In this document: positions 47,389 to 58,971 of the stretch, piece by piece | Position numbering within the stretch: the first letter of the stretch is position 1 | Layout: every line of letters starts with the position of its first letter | Assembly: GCF_000005505.3 (NCBI RefSeq) | Contig: NC_016134.3 | Location: 7,236,624 to 7,300,623, forward strand | DNA length: 64,000 bases | From: Brachypodium distachyon | Lineage: Eukaryota > Streptophyta > Magnoliopsida > Poales > Poaceae | Reading direction: 5' to 3' | Notes under the pieces: generated by a model | Databases searched by the model: none | The model's input: only the letters and a program-made list of their open reading frames with translations | What the model was told of the DNA's origin: nothing | Translations under genes and position numbers: made by a program

Positions 47389-48676
47389 GTCCCGTCATGT
47401 AAGAAGACAAATGGATCAGGTCCTATGTACCCGATTTGGGTACACGGACAAGGAGAAGCCAATGAAACGAAGGAGAATGTTGCGATATTACTGCTACTAA
47501 TAATTATCTAGGCACAATCATGATGCACAAGATAATTCAAGGAAGTAGAAGTGAATATGAAGCACAACACTATTGAAGGCAGCTCTCACGCCCATATAAG
47601 GAGACTGTCGCAACGCTAAAAGACACACAAAAGCAATACAAGCCATCCTCAGAGCAGAAGATTTAGAGCAGCCCAGCTGACAAACTCCGCTAGAAACCGC
47701 TATAATCAAGGCATCGTATTATAAGATGGTAAATTGAGATAATTATTTTTATCTTCGTGTAAATCCGTCGGTGGTTCCTGAAAGGGAAACCCGTGTGTAA
47801 ACTATATCTGGAAATGAAGTACTTACTCGGTCTCGTATTAAGTGATTTTCTATTACATGCATCTAAACGTTTTTTAATCATAGGTATATTCATATTTGGA
47901 CAAATTTGAGTCACTTAATATGGAATGGAGTGTGTAGTTTTTTTCCTCTTGATCTTGTTAGTATATTTATATGGAAGGGATGTTTAGTACTTATTTTTTT
48001 TGGAAGGGGTTTAGTACTTATTCGGTTTATAGGATTGCGATTACCTCTGCCCTGTGCAGGACATGAATGGGAAGGCAGGTCCAACTTAGGGACATATGCA
48101 TGCAGTGTCAACTAGATGAGGAATAGGCAGACATGCAGGCACGAAGAAGACACCGCTAGATATCGCTCGCATGTGACATTGCAGCAGCTTTACACTGCTA
48201 TCTACTCCTACTTGCTCTAGCTGCTCTCTTTCTGCGTGGCATCTTGCTCCTACTTGGTTTGCCGGCCCGAAGACGATATGGTAACCAAAGTAACATTACA
48301 TACTTCCGGCCATTTCAAGAAAAAGAAACCGAGTCAAAAGAAATATTTTTGTCGGGAAACACTAAGGTCTCGCCAAACTTTTATTTTGATTATAAGTTGA
48401 GAACTGCGTGAAACCAAACGCGGTAACAACTTAACATATTTTCTCCAAGAATGACATTTGGCCATGCGCGGACTACTACTTTGCTGGCAGAGCCAGAGAG
48501 AGATTCGTGTTGCAATATATGCGCGGTGTGTACTACAACGTGTGCCTTTTCCTTGGTAGCGCATGACTCGCTTGTCCCGTCCTTCTATTCTATCTGCACA
48601 AAAGAAAGTTGCTTCAGCATCGAACTCCCGCTGCCACGTCCGTCAAGCAACGAGGATACGTGATACTCCCTCCGTT

Positions 48677-49217
48677 GAGGAAACTGCGGAAACCACACTT
48701 CATTGGGAGGGTTGATGCGCAAAACCTCACTATTCGTCTTTTTTGCGTAAAACACCTACTATTCGGTTAATCCGTTGCACAGAAGTCCTAAGCCGAGTGT
48801 TAGCGTGTTAGCGACGTTTCTGACCGACGGGCCCTACCTGTCAGTGCCAATAAGGCAGCCTGGGCTTGCTAGCATGGATCAGGTCGGGTTTGTAGGCGTG
48901 TTTTGCGCCGGCATGGTAGAGGCACCAGAGCATGGAGACGGCGAACTCTGTGGCCATGTCGGACACGAAGAATATCTTGTTCAGAAACATCGTTAACGCG
49001 CTGAAACTCGGATAAGAACTTCCGCAGAACTCCAGGCTGGCATGTTGGCACTGACGGATGGGCCCCACAGGTCAGAAACGTCATTAGCGTGCTGAAACTC
49101 AGGTTAGGACTCATGTGCAACGGATTAGACGAATGATAGGTGTTTTGCGGAAAAAAATGAATAGTGGGTGTTTTACGCAACAACCCCCAAATAATAGGTA
49201 GTTTCTGCAATTTCCTC
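48677..49217. mobile_element. Non-autonomous MULE with about 190-bp inverted arms
   Basis: The left end GAGGAAACTGCGGAAAC matches the inverse of the right end with few changes. The match continues for about 190 bp through GTAAAACACC, AATCCGTTGCACA and GTTTCTGACC. A 9-bp duplication flanks it: CCCTCCGTT (48668-48676) and CCCTCTGTT (49218-49226), differing at one base. The 9-bp duplication and long arms are typical of Mutator-like elements. The ~170-bp centre is GC-richer and has an open frame on the minus strand (MFLNKIFFVSDMATEF…LYHAG). Confidence 0.9.
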
Positions 49218-49371
49218 CCCTCTGTTCCATAATATAAGGTACACACGCATTGCAAGATTTTGCTTTGACCATCAATTAAACCAACAAAATGTGTATTATG
49301 TCTTATAAAAATTATACTGTCGGAAACTTCTTTCAGATATGAATCTAGTGGTATAATTTTTATAACACATA

Positions 49372-49606
49372 CTCCCTCCATTTCATAAAGAACGGCGCCC
49401 ACGCTTTTCGAGATCGAACTTTGACCAACGATTATACCAATATTTGTAAGTTATATGTTACAAATTTTATATTGCTGGAAATGTTTTTGAAATACGAATC
49501 CAATGATATAGTTTTTGTAGCACAAAACTCTCAAATCATTAGTCTAATTGCTGGTCAAAGTAAATCTTGAAATGTGTGTGTGTCATTCTTTGTGGAAAGG
49601 AGGGAG
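49372..49606. mobile_element. Inner Stowaway MITE
   Basis: CTCCCTCCATTTCATAAAGAA and TTCTTTGTGGAAAGGAGGGAG are its inverted ends, with TA on both sides (49370-49371 and 49607-49608). It sits inside the outer Stowaway. Confidence 0.9.
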
Positions 49607-49690
49607 TAATTCACATTATGTTAGTCTAATTGATGGTCAAAGTTGGACCTCGAAATGCATGGGCGCCCTATATTATGGAACGAGGGAGTA

Positions 49691-50104
49691 TATATTTTCT
49701 TTGTCTTTGCAATTACTACATTTAGGACGGTTTAATTAATTAGTTTTATTAAACTTATCATGATACATATTTTTATAGAATACGTTTTGATATCGTAGAT
49801 ATTAATGTACTTTTTAAACTTGAACAGGTTTGATTTAAACAAAGATAGAACAAGAACGGGAGTGGTCACGTTTTACATGATACATCTTTATCATTGAATG
49901 CTCGAAAACCGATGAGAACCAAATTAAGATTATAAGTCTCGGAAATCTAGTTTTACATGGTGAATAAAAGCATCAAGACGATGAGACATGTGTGTTCTTT
50001 GTTTTTTTGCGAAAGGCCAAGGGCATATATTAAATCAACCAACCCTTACAAAACCATCATTAAAGTAAAAGAAAATTACATGCAGGTTAAATCAATCCAA
50101 TAAA
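49691..50104. other. AT-rich spacer, nothing recognised
   Basis: This stretch holds no ORF or repeat that I can name. It ends at the junction where the second copy of the tandem duplication begins. Confidence 0.6.
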
Positions 50105-50165
50105 CCGAATAGTTGCTAGAATCTGGATTCAATATGGATGGAATATGATTATTGAGGCAGCTTTA
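50105..50165. repeat. Start of second copy of the tandem duplication
   Basis: About 59 bp repeat 47172-47230 with one or two changes (CTGGATT for CTAAATT). The copy stops at CTTTA, where the LTR of element C begins. Its continuation lies at 62120, beyond elements C and D. Confidence 0.8.
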
Positions 50166-51078
50166 TGTCGTAACCCGGGGCTTAGACACCGGGGATGCGA
50201 GGCACCCCCTTTTCGGTTCGGCAGTGGGCGTTGGGGATCGCTACGGCGATTGCCGGCGAGGCCAATGACGAGCATACAATGCACAAGCGTGTTTTTACCC
50301 AGGTTCGGGCTACCCGGGGTGTAAAATCCTACGTCCTGCTTCTGAGTTTATATTAGCCAATGAACAGGTGTTTACAGGTTGCCGGGGGAGCCCCCGGGTG
50401 TTCTCTTCCCTTTTCCGCTAAGTGGCTACTTGCTACTTCTGGGCTAAAGACTTTCCCTCAAACTCCACTGGAGTGTAACCTAGAAAGGAACCCCCCCCCC
50501 CCCCCCCCGACCGATGGCGCTGCTCCTCCTGTTATACTCAAGGGGATACCACAGGTGTCTCGGTGCATGGGGGACAAGTGTCGAGCAAAGACCCTAGGCA
50601 GCTTGCCCTCGCTGCACTGGCATGCATGCATGGTGCAAAGTGCTGTAGCTGGGGCGGTACGTGCCTTAGATTCACTGCGAGCCACTCGCTGTCGGATGAC
50701 TAGACAGGGAACCACCCTTCTGTCGGAGCATTTAATGCTTGCTTGTGCCATACTCCACGCCCTGACCAGCCCTGCACAAGAGGAGCCTGCCGGGCGGCCA
50801 CATGGCGCCAATACTCTGCTTGCATTGGGCGCCGGTCCTGTTGTAAGCGCCTGCGCCAGGAAACACCCTCCCCAGCAAGTGACCTTCCCGGGGGGCACCT
50901 TGACGGGAACCTCCATGCCGCCACCCGGAGCAACCCCCGTAGCCCGGCTAGTCTTGCCGGGCTGGTGGCTTCCCAGGCAGCTTGCACCGCGCTGTCCGGG
51001 GCGCCGTCCTTGCGGGGAGCAAGCAAGGCGACCCACGCGTTGGGCAATGGTTGTACCTCGGGTGCCACTGGTGCGACG
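50166..51078 (-). repeat. 3' LTR of element C
   Basis: It starts TGTCGTAACCC and ends GGTGCGACG, against GGTGCGACA in its partner at 57842-58750. A C run of about 17 bases near 50490-50508 matches a shorter run in the partner. On the minus strand the polypurine tract CCCGGGGGCTA lies just before the LTR start, which confirms the border. Confidence 0.9.
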
Positions 51079-51372
51079 GTAGCCCCCGGGCGTGGGCCGG
51101 CAATGCCTGTTCTCGGGCAAAATCTTCCTTGGTCGGTTGCCGGGCTACGCCCTAACCGATGCGTGGGTCCTGGGTCGTTTCGGGCTTCCGACCAAGCGCC
51201 GCTCCAGGGACTCCGCCGTTACGGGCGGAGCGGTGGGGGAGAGATTTCCGCCCTAACCTTCCCCTTAATCGTGGGTGGTTAAGGCCACATCTCGCATTCC
51301 CCTCTTAAAACATAGTTATCCCCAGCGCACCCGTAGGGTGCGGATGTAACCGTTGCTCAGCACAGGTGGAGC

Positions 51373-51380
51373 TATAAAAA
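51373..51380 (+). promoter_or_regulatory. TATA box of the antisense ORF of element C
   Basis: TATAAAAA lies 105-112 bp before the ATG at 51485 in the sequence GGAGCTATAAAAACTCC. It corresponds in position to the TATA box at 18576 in element A. Confidence 0.6.
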
Positions 51381-51484
51381 CTCCACCGCTGCATTGAGGG
51401 GCAATCACTTAGCCCCGAGTTCATCCTCCTCATCCCCATCCCTCCTTGCGCTCCTAATCTTGTTCATCGCCACCCAGACTCTCC

Positions 51485-54000
51485 ATGGCGCCCAAGGCCC
51501 ACAAGAGAGGGAAGGGTTCCACGAGCTCTGCGGTCGATAAGGGCGAGAAAGCCCCCAAGAAGCCCTTGTCGGAGAAAGACCAGAAGAAACGGGAGATGAG
51601 GGTCACGCGGGCTTTCTTCAAGCCCGGCTACAACGACGAGGGGGTCGACAAGCTCCGGCACGCCGTCGCCTCCTCGTTCAACGAGTACGGCGAGACGCTC
51701 ATCTTCCCCACCGGCGACGACCACCAGAACAACGACTTCCGGGTGTTCGGCCGCTTCATCCTTGCCGGGTTCGTACCTCCGTACTCCCTCTTTGTCTAGG
51801 CTCTCATGGCAGCGTACCAGCTGAAGGTTGCGCAGCTCCACCCCACTTCCCTCTTCCTTCTCGCCGTCTTCCAATTCCTCTGTGAGTGATTCATCGGGGT
51901 GATGCCCTCGGTGGCGTTGTTCAGCCATTACTTCTACCTGCGCATCGAGCAGTCGGGAGTGATGTCGTCGGGGGTCTCATTCCGCGCCCGTGACAAGATG
52001 AAGTCGGAGTTCATCATGCGGAGCGAGAAGAAGATAGAGAAGGAGTGGCACGGGAGCTGGTGCTGGGTTCGCGTGGATGAGCCCGACGAGTTCATTCATG
52101 CGCCCACCGAGCTGCCGGCGAGTAACGGCAGCTGGTGGGACTGCTACAGCCGTGACGTGGAATTCCTTCCCATCATCCAGAAGATCAAGGCCCTGCGGCT
52201 AGCGGGGCTCACCGATCTGGATGTGGCGTGCATCTACATCAGTCGGCGCATCGCGCCGCTGCAGCTGCAGTCCCGCCCCGCATGGATGTACACGGGGCCC
52301 GGCGACATCACGCGCCTGCAAAGCGTGGGTGTGACGCCAGAGGTGATCCGGAGTGGGTGAAGGGAATCACCGACGAGGACGTTCCATTCACGGAGCTGCC
52401 CCCGAGGGCTCCATACCTTCACGCCGGCGTCGCGGGCCTTCACGACATCATCGGCAGCTACCCACCCTGCAACGAGTGGGGGCTGATGTCCGATCCCTTG
52501 GTCCCAGCCCCGAAGCCTCCGCAACCTGCAGCCCGTGGGAAGCAAGTGACTGAGGAAAGCGAGGGGGGATCGGGTTCCAGCTGGCCCGGTGACGAGTCCT
52601 CCGGCGATGAGGCTGGCGGCGTTGCCGGAGCCCCGACAGTCCTCCCCGAGGTGGAGGGTGAGGACGAAGACGACGTGCTGCTGGTGCGGCGACCAAGAGC
52701 GCCAGCAGCAGCGGCCACCTCCGCAACGGCCGCAGGCGCCTCGGTGCCTTCTGCAGCAACCGGGGCTGTGGCAACTCCGCAAGAGTCCGCGGTACCGCAC
52801 AAGGGGAATCTTCACCGGCTACTCTCTGAAGCTCAACTCCCCAAGGTAAGCTGACGTCTTTCCTCCCCCTTTACTTTCAAATTCGTGCTTGCCTTGATTC
52901 CATCGCCTCTTTATTGATGCCTTGCAGGGACAGCGCTCCGGCCAGAGCCGGCAAGAGGGGGAGAACTGACACCGCACCCGCCGCGCCTAGCAAGAAGCCG
53001 CGCACCCGGGCCAGCGTTGGTGCCAGCCAGGCCAACATGCGGGCCAGCGGCGCCGCTACTACGCCAGCCACCGACCCGGTCCCAGAGGAGGAGGAGCCAA
53101 CAGTAGGTACAGACCCCTCTCCTGATTCCATTGTACACGCTCTTCCTGCACGTTGACCCGTGGCCGTGTGATTACCTTGGCTTGCAGGCGAAACCCGGCC
53201 TGCAACGGACAGCCCGACAGCAGATGCCAAGACAGGGGGACAAATCTACCCCCGCAAGCGCAGTGGCCTCACAAGGTACTTGCCCGGAACTCCCTTGCGC
53301 TTGTCGCCGGGTACCTCAATTTGGTTTGGAGTACTTATCTTGCACTTGCCGCAGGTTCCAATGCGCCCGCCACGGGGGCGGATGATACGGTGATTGACCT
53401 CACCTCCGACGTCGAGGACGCGGAGCTGAGGGACGAGCCGGAGGCGGCTCCCGCGCAAAGCCCCGCCGCCCCAGATACGACGGTGGTGGCACCCACCGCC
53501 ACTACCGGAGTAGGGCTCGATGGCGCGTCCCTGGCCCCGCAGGCCGGGGGCGCGGACCCTGCGGCCGCTCAGCAGGAGGCGACTCCTACCGGGGGCGTGG
53601 CCCCCCCCCACCAGACCTGCAACCCGCCGGCGCGGGGGTGGAGGAAGACGTGGCTGGGGAGCAGCACGCGGCTCCCCTGCAAGGGGACGATGCTCTCCCC
53701 GGCCAGACCAGGGCAGTGGGGGTCTCACCCTCGTCCGCCGCTACTTCCAGCCCGGACCTCGGCGTCCTTGCCGGGGCGACTTGGGACCCAATCACCTGGG
53801 ACACAAGTATCTACGATCAGGGGCACCAGTTCCTCGACGCCATCAAGGAGCAGCAACTGGCGTTCGTCACCTCGTTCAACAAGGTGCGGGAGCACCACGA
53901 GCTCGCGAAGGGTCAGCTGGGCGAAGTGCGGCGGGATGTCGAGAGGGAGCGGCAGGAGCTCTCCCGGCTGAGGGTGGAGACCCGCCGGGAGATCAGCCAG
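51485..54000 (+). pseudogene. Antisense Transposase_28-like ORF of element C
   Basis: The frame opens with MAPKAHKRGKGSTSS and goes on with VTRAFFKPGYNDEG and FRVFGRFILAGFVPPYSLF, related to the PF04195 proteins. Two stops interrupt the same frame (TAG 51797-51799, TGA 51887-51889). It resumes at MPSVALFSHYFYLRIEQSG and reaches 52360, with a frameshift near 52355. Later parts resemble exons: an acidic segment (EVEGEDEDDVLLVRRPR) up to a GTAAGC donor near 52846, a basic KRGRTDTAPAAPSKKPRTR segment near 52945-53010, and a coiled-coil segment (IKEQQLAFVTSFNKVREHHELAK, 53848-54000). It ends abruptly at an inverted piece of the RNase H gene. Confidence 0.7.
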
Positions 54001-54344
54001 GTTAACAAGGACTACGACTGCCCAAGGCGGGTTTCCCTACTCATGCATGCCGCCACGTCAGCAGCATGGACCTCCGCTGTTGCGGGGTTTCCTTCGGATG
54101 CCGGGGGGCCTTCCCCGGCAGCCGGCTTGGGAGTGACTGAACGCGCAATCTACCTGTGCCAGAACACTCCTGCCGGGGCTTTTCGGCGCTCCGCTGCCCA
54201 CTTGGACAGTTCATCAGCCGCGAAGTTATCCTTGCGCTTGATGTGCTTGAATTGCAAACCCTTGAACTTGCGTTCCATCTTGCGGACTTCATCCACGTAC
54301 GCTGCCATCTGCGGGCAGTCGTAGTCCTTGTTAACCTGGTTGAT
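53992..54344. repeat. Inverted repeat of 32 bp (31 match) across the C rearrangement
   Basis: 53992-54023 (ATCAGCCAGGTTAACAAGG and onward) is the reverse complement of 54313-54344 with a single mismatch. In the RNase H gene this encodes NQVNKDYDC. On the other side it is stuck to the end of the antisense ORF. Integrase should lie here and is absent. Confidence 0.85.
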
Positions 54345-55929
54345 CATGAGTTGGGAATCCTCGCGAACAATCAGGCGTTTAATATCGAGGGCGATGGCCG
54401 CCCGCAACCCGGTGAGCAACCACTCGTACTCAGCCGTGTTGTTGGTGGAGTTGGGGAAGTCGAGTTGGATGGCGAATTTCAACTGGTCTTCCGTAGGTGA
54501 CTCGATAACGACTCCGGCGCCAGCCCCCTGCAGGCTGAACGCGCCGTCGAAGTACATGATCCAGTGGCCTTTGTCCAGCTTGCCGGGTAGGCTGGTCTCC
54601 GGCTCCTCTTCTTCTATGCCTGTCGAGGTCCATTCTGCAACGAAATCAGCCAGAGCGGCACTCTTGATACTCTTGGTGTTCGTGAAGTGCAGATCAAACT
54701 CCGACAACTCCATCCTCCACTCGGCAACTCTCCCGGTGGCTTCGCGGTTGGTGAGGACCCGCTCGAGGCAGAATCCCGACACCACCGTGATGCGGTGTGC
54801 CTGGAAGTAATGGCGCAGTTTGCGTGATGCAAGCAGGATCCCCAGTAAGAGTTTCTGCACTTGCGGGTACCGTACGCGGGCATCGCGCAGCACCGTGCTG
54901 ACGAAGTACACAGGGTGCTGCCCGAGTCGCTTGCGTGGCGTCGACGCCGCCGGCTCGATGCAGTTCCCGGGTCTGAGGCGGTTGCCGAGGCTGACTCAGC
55001 TCTCGGCCCCGCAGGCTCAGCTCTCGGGAGATCTTCTTCTCTCTCGGCAACAAGCACCCAGCTGACCACTTGGTCAGGCGCCGCTAGGTAGAGCAGCAGC
55101 GGCTCGCCCGGCTTGGGGGCGACGAGGATTGGCAGCGACTTCAGGTACTGCTTCAGGTCCTGGAACGCCGCCTCAGCCTCGGTGGTCCAATCAATCGGAC
55201 CCTTCTTCTTCATTAACCTGAAAAAAGGTAAGGCGCGTTCGCCCCGCCTTGAAATGAAGCGCCCCAGCGTGGCTACACATCCGTTGAGGCGCTGGACGTC
55301 CTTCACCCTACGGGGAGCCTCCATCTTCTCGATAGCTTCTATCTTCTTTGGGTTGGCCTGAATCCCCCTGTGTGAAACCAAGAAGCCCAGAAGCTGCCCC
55401 GAGTCTACACCAAAAATGCATTTCTCAAGGTTCAACTGACCTTGATCCTACGGAGGTTATCAAATGTCTCCATCAAGTCATCAATAAGCGAGTCCCCACG
55501 CTTTGACTTGATGACAATATCATCCATGTATGCCTCAACGTTTTGGTGTAGCTGGGGTCCCAAACACTCGTGCAATGCACGCTGGAACGTTGAGCCCGCG
55601 TTCTTCAAGCCGAAAGGCATGCACGTGTAGCAGTAGCAGCCAACCGGGGTGATGAACGCCGTTTTCTCCTCTTCCTCGACTGCCATCTTGATTTGATGGT
55701 AGACAGAAAAAGCATCCAAAAAACACAACAAATCGCAACCGGCAGTGGAATCTACTATCTGATCAGTGCAGGGTACAGGGAAAGGGTCTTTGGGACATGC
55801 ACGATTAAAATCAATAAAGTCTACACACATGCGTAATTTATTTTCCCCCTTGGGTACTACAACCGGATTCACTAACCAAGTGGGGTACAGTACTTCCCTG
55901 ATAGCCCCCGCAGCCTTCAGTTTGTCCAC
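54150..55929 (-). pseudogene. RT and RNase H of element C
   Basis: 55929-55432 has RT motifs LRMCVDFIDFNRACPKD, LCFLDAFSVYHQI, CMPFGLKNAGSTFQ and the active site VEAYMDDIVIKSK. 55435-54614 continues with LEKCIFGVDSGQLLGFLV. RNase H (54911-54150) has WIMYFDGAFSLQGAGAGVV with the first aspartate, TAEYEWLLTGLRAA with the glutamate and REDSQLMINQVNKDYDCPQ with a later aspartate. Frames overlap, showing small frameshifts. Integrase does not follow. Confidence 0.92.
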
Positions 55930-56277
55930 TTGATGAAGTCCTTGTGCTCTTGTGCTTACCGACGGATCTTCTGCTTGACGGGGCGGGCGTCTGGACGCAC
56001 CGCAAGTCGATGCTCGATCACCTCCCTAGGGACTCCGGGCTGGGTGATCGTCAGAGTTGAAAGTGATCGGCACGTGCGACCACTTCAACGGCTGCTGCGG
56101 CTCCATGTCCGGCAACAACGCACATACCTCCCGGGTGAGGCACTTCACCGCGCCATGGGATGAGAGAGCATATGCTCCCCCATGAATGCAGGCGACGCCG
56201 CGGGGCTCCTGGAAGCCAAGCTCGTCGCCCTCACTGCAGTCGGACCCACGCCGCTCCTCAGCACGAGCCTTGTCTCG

Positions 56278-57448
56278 TCACTGGGGAGGCTGCTCCCTGC
56301 CGGCGCGGTCTTGGGCTCGACCCCCCTGAGCTTCCTCTCTACCGGCATCTCCACCGGCCGGCTTCGCTCCAGCTCTGGGGTCATTCGGACAGTCGCGGGA
56401 GATATGCCCGATGTCCCCGCAGTTGAAGCAGGCACCGGCTGCTCGGTGCTCCTCGTGGCGCTGCTCGCGCCTCTGCTTGATGCCCTGCAGGATGCGGCAA
56501 TTCTTCGCGGCATGGGTGGCGTTGGCGTGGATGGGGCAGCGAGGCGCGTCGCCCGGGTTGTCGCCAGACCCGCCGGCGGGCGAGGCCTTTTTCGCAGGCC
56601 TCAAGGTAGCCCCCGATTCCGCGGCAAAGACTTGTTTCCCGCTGCGCTTCCGAGAGCCCTTCTTCTGCGTGCCCTCAGCGGGACTCGCGGCAGCCTTGGC
56701 TGCAAGTTCAGGCGCCAAACGCTCTTCCTCGGCCATGGCACACTTGTGCGCCAAGGCGTAGAGCTCTTGCGTCGTCCAGATCCGGTGCGTGCTCAGCTTC
56801 TCACGCATCTTGGGGTCGCGGACGTTGATGGCGAAGGTGTTGATGATGGCGGCAGCCTCCGCCTCTGGAATGGAGTAGGAGAGACTAGACAAGCGGTTGA
56901 CGAAGCTCCGCAACGTCTCCCCTGGCTTCTGCACCATGGTGTGCAGCTTTGCCATGGTACCCGAGCGCTTTTAGCCGCCCTGGAACGCGCTCACAAACTG
57001 CTCGCGCAGGTCAGCCCAGGAGGCTATGGACCCGGCGGGCAGGTTAAGCAACCAGGTCCTCGCTGATCCTTTGAGAACCATCGGGAACCAGTTGGCCCTG
57101 ACCTTGTCGTCGGCGCTGATGCCATGCATCCCCAGCATGTAGGTCAGGAGGAAATCCTTTGGGTTCACGGTCCCATCTACGAGCAGGGGCGCCCTCGCCT
57201 GGCGGCTGCTGGGCCGCGAGCGCAAGGAGCGCGTCCTGCTCCGCACTCCACGCCTCATGCGCCGGCATGTCTTGTGGTGGCTCGTAGCGCACCATGACAC
57301 ACGCGGCTATGATAGCCTTCACCGGGGTTTGAACGGGAGGCTGCCGATTGTCCGACCGGCTGTCCTCCGCCCTGCCCCCCGATGCCCCCGGGTGAGTAGG
57401 GCGAGATTCCGTCGGGGTCGCACGCGACGCGGTGTGCTCGTGGTGCAA
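56278..57448 (-). pseudogene. Gag of element C
   Basis: The gag core is in two frames (57300-56971 with WFPMVLKGSARTWLLNLPAGSI; 56955-56278 with GETLRSFVNRLSSLSYSIPEAE). It ends in a zinc knuckle CFNCGDIGHISRDC (C-x2-C-x4-H-x4-C). Only about 350 bp separate gag from RT, too little for a protease, so that part is deleted. Confidence 0.88.
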
Positions 57449-57841
57449 CTGCCGCTGCGCATCTTCGGCCCACGAGGGGATTCGCTGGCCGGCGCGGGCA
57501 GCGTCGTGGCCGCTCGCGCGACTGGCTCCGGTGCTGGGCGCCGCTGGCCCCCTCAGCAGGTTGTCCGCCGACGGCCGAGGAGGCGGAGGTGGCAGCTGCG
57601 ACTGCTACTACGCCCGAGAGGGCTCAAGGTTCTCCTGGCCCTGCGACGTGGGCTGCACGTCGTGTGATCGCGTGTGCGCCGCTGGGACACCACTCGGGTC
57701 GATCCGAGGGTCGCCAGCCCGCTTGGGAGGCATAGCGACGAGTTCTGTCGTCGGAGGAGACGAAGTTGTTGTAGTTGCAGACGTCGGCGCCGGCGGTCAC
57801 CGGCGAGCTCTCCACACGCGCCCCCTACCTGGCACGCCAGC

Positions 57842-58750
57842 TGTCGTAGCCCGAGGCTTAGACAGTGGAGATGCGTGGCACCCCCTTTTTGGTTCGGCAG
57901 TGGGCGTTGGGGATCGCTCCGGCAATTGCTGGCGAGGCCAATGACGAGCGTACAATGCACAAGCAGGTTTTTACCCAAGTTCGGGCCACCCGGGGTGTAA
58001 AACCCTACGTCCTGCTTCTGAGTTTATATTAACCAATGAACATGTGTTTACAGGTTGCCGGGGAGCCCCCGGGTGTTCTCTTTCCTTTTCCGCTAAGTGG
58101 CTACTTGCTACTTCTGGGCTAAAGACTTTTCCTCAAACTCAACTGGAGTGTAACCTGGAAAGGAACCCCCCCCCCCCCCCGACCGATGGCGTTGGTCCTC
58201 CTGTTATACTCAACGGGATACCACAGGTGCCTCGGTGCATGAGGGACACGTGTCGAGCAAAGACCCTAGGGAGCTTGCCCTCGCTGCGCTGGCATGCATG
58301 CATGGTGCAAAGTGCTGTAGCTAGGGCGGTACGTGCCTTAGATTCACTGCGAGCCACTCACTGTGGGCTGACTAGATAGGGAACCACCCTTTTGTCGGAG
58401 CATTTAATGCTTGCTTGTGCCATAATCCACGCCTTGACCAGCCTTGCACAAGAAGAGCCTGCCGGGCGGCCACGTGGCACCAATACTCTCCTTGCATTGG
58501 GCGCTGGTCCTGTTGTAAGCGCCTGCACCAGGGAACACCCTCCCCGGCAAGTGACCTTCCCGGGGGGCACCCTGACGGGAACCTCCACGCCGCCACCCGG
58601 AGCAACCCCCGCAGCCCGCCTAGTCCTGCCGGGCTGGTGGCTTCCTGGGCAGCTTGCACCGCGCTGTCCGGTGCACCATCCTTGCGGGGAGCAAGCGAGG
58701 CGACCCACCCGTTGGGCAACGGTGGTACCCCGGGTGCCACTGGTGCGACA
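57842..58750 (-). repeat. 5' LTR of element C with adjacent primer binding site
   Basis: It starts TGTCGTAGCCC and ends GGTGCGACA and matches 50166-51078. On the minus strand, TGGCGTGCCAGGTAGG begins two bases after the LTR (57839 down to 57822), in the place of a primer binding site. Confidence 0.9.
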
Positions 58751-58971
58751 TTAGCCCCCGGGTGTGGGCCGGCAATGCCTGTTCCCGGGCAAAATCTTCC
58801 TTGGTCGGTTGTCGGGCTACGCCCTAACCTACATGTGGGTCCCGGGTCGTTTCCGGCTTCCGACCATGCGCCGCTCCAGGGACTCCGCCGTTACGGGCGG
58901 AACGGTGGGGGAGAGATTTCCGCCCTAACCTTTCCCTTGATCGTGGGTGGTTAAGGCCACGTCTCGCATTC
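58751..58971 (-). repeat. Extra copy of C's 3' internal end beside its 5' LTR
   Basis: This stretch matches 51079-51293, including the polypurine tract (TTAGCCCCCGGG on the plus strand), up to CTCGCATTC. It should occur only inside the element, left of the 5' LTR. Its presence outside means that a second copy of C shared this LTR, or that recombination placed it there. Confidence 0.8.

Larger units (their letters stand above)
48666..49688. mobile_element. Outer Stowaway MITE, split by a MULE and a second Stowaway
   Basis: CTCCCTCCGTT follows a TA at 48664-48665 and AACGAGGGAG precedes a TA at 49689-49690. Inner arms pair (TTGACCATCAATTAAACCAA with TTGATGGTCAAAGTTGG). The MULE (48677-49217) and an inner Stowaway (49372-49606) lie within. 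Confidence 0.8.
50166..58971 (-). mobile_element. Ty3/gypsy element C (Tat type), deleted and fused to D
   Basis: LTRs at 50166-51078 and 57842-58750 flank gag, RT and RNase H on the minus strand and a Transposase_28-like ORF on the plus strand. Protease and integrase are missing. Right of the right-hand LTR comes another copy of C's own 3' internal end (58751-58971), which is then fused to element D. The left flank is CTTTA; no matching duplication is found at the right. Confidence 0.85.

Noticed and set aside
50360..51282. Long ORFs on both strands in the C LTR (and the equivalents at 58044-58954)
   Set aside because: They are LTR and promoter sequence; the two LTR copies give the same spurious frames.
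51485..57978. Protease or integrase of element C
   Set aside because: I looked for D-G-S-S and for the DDE/HPQ motifs in all frames here and found neither; they seem to be deleted.
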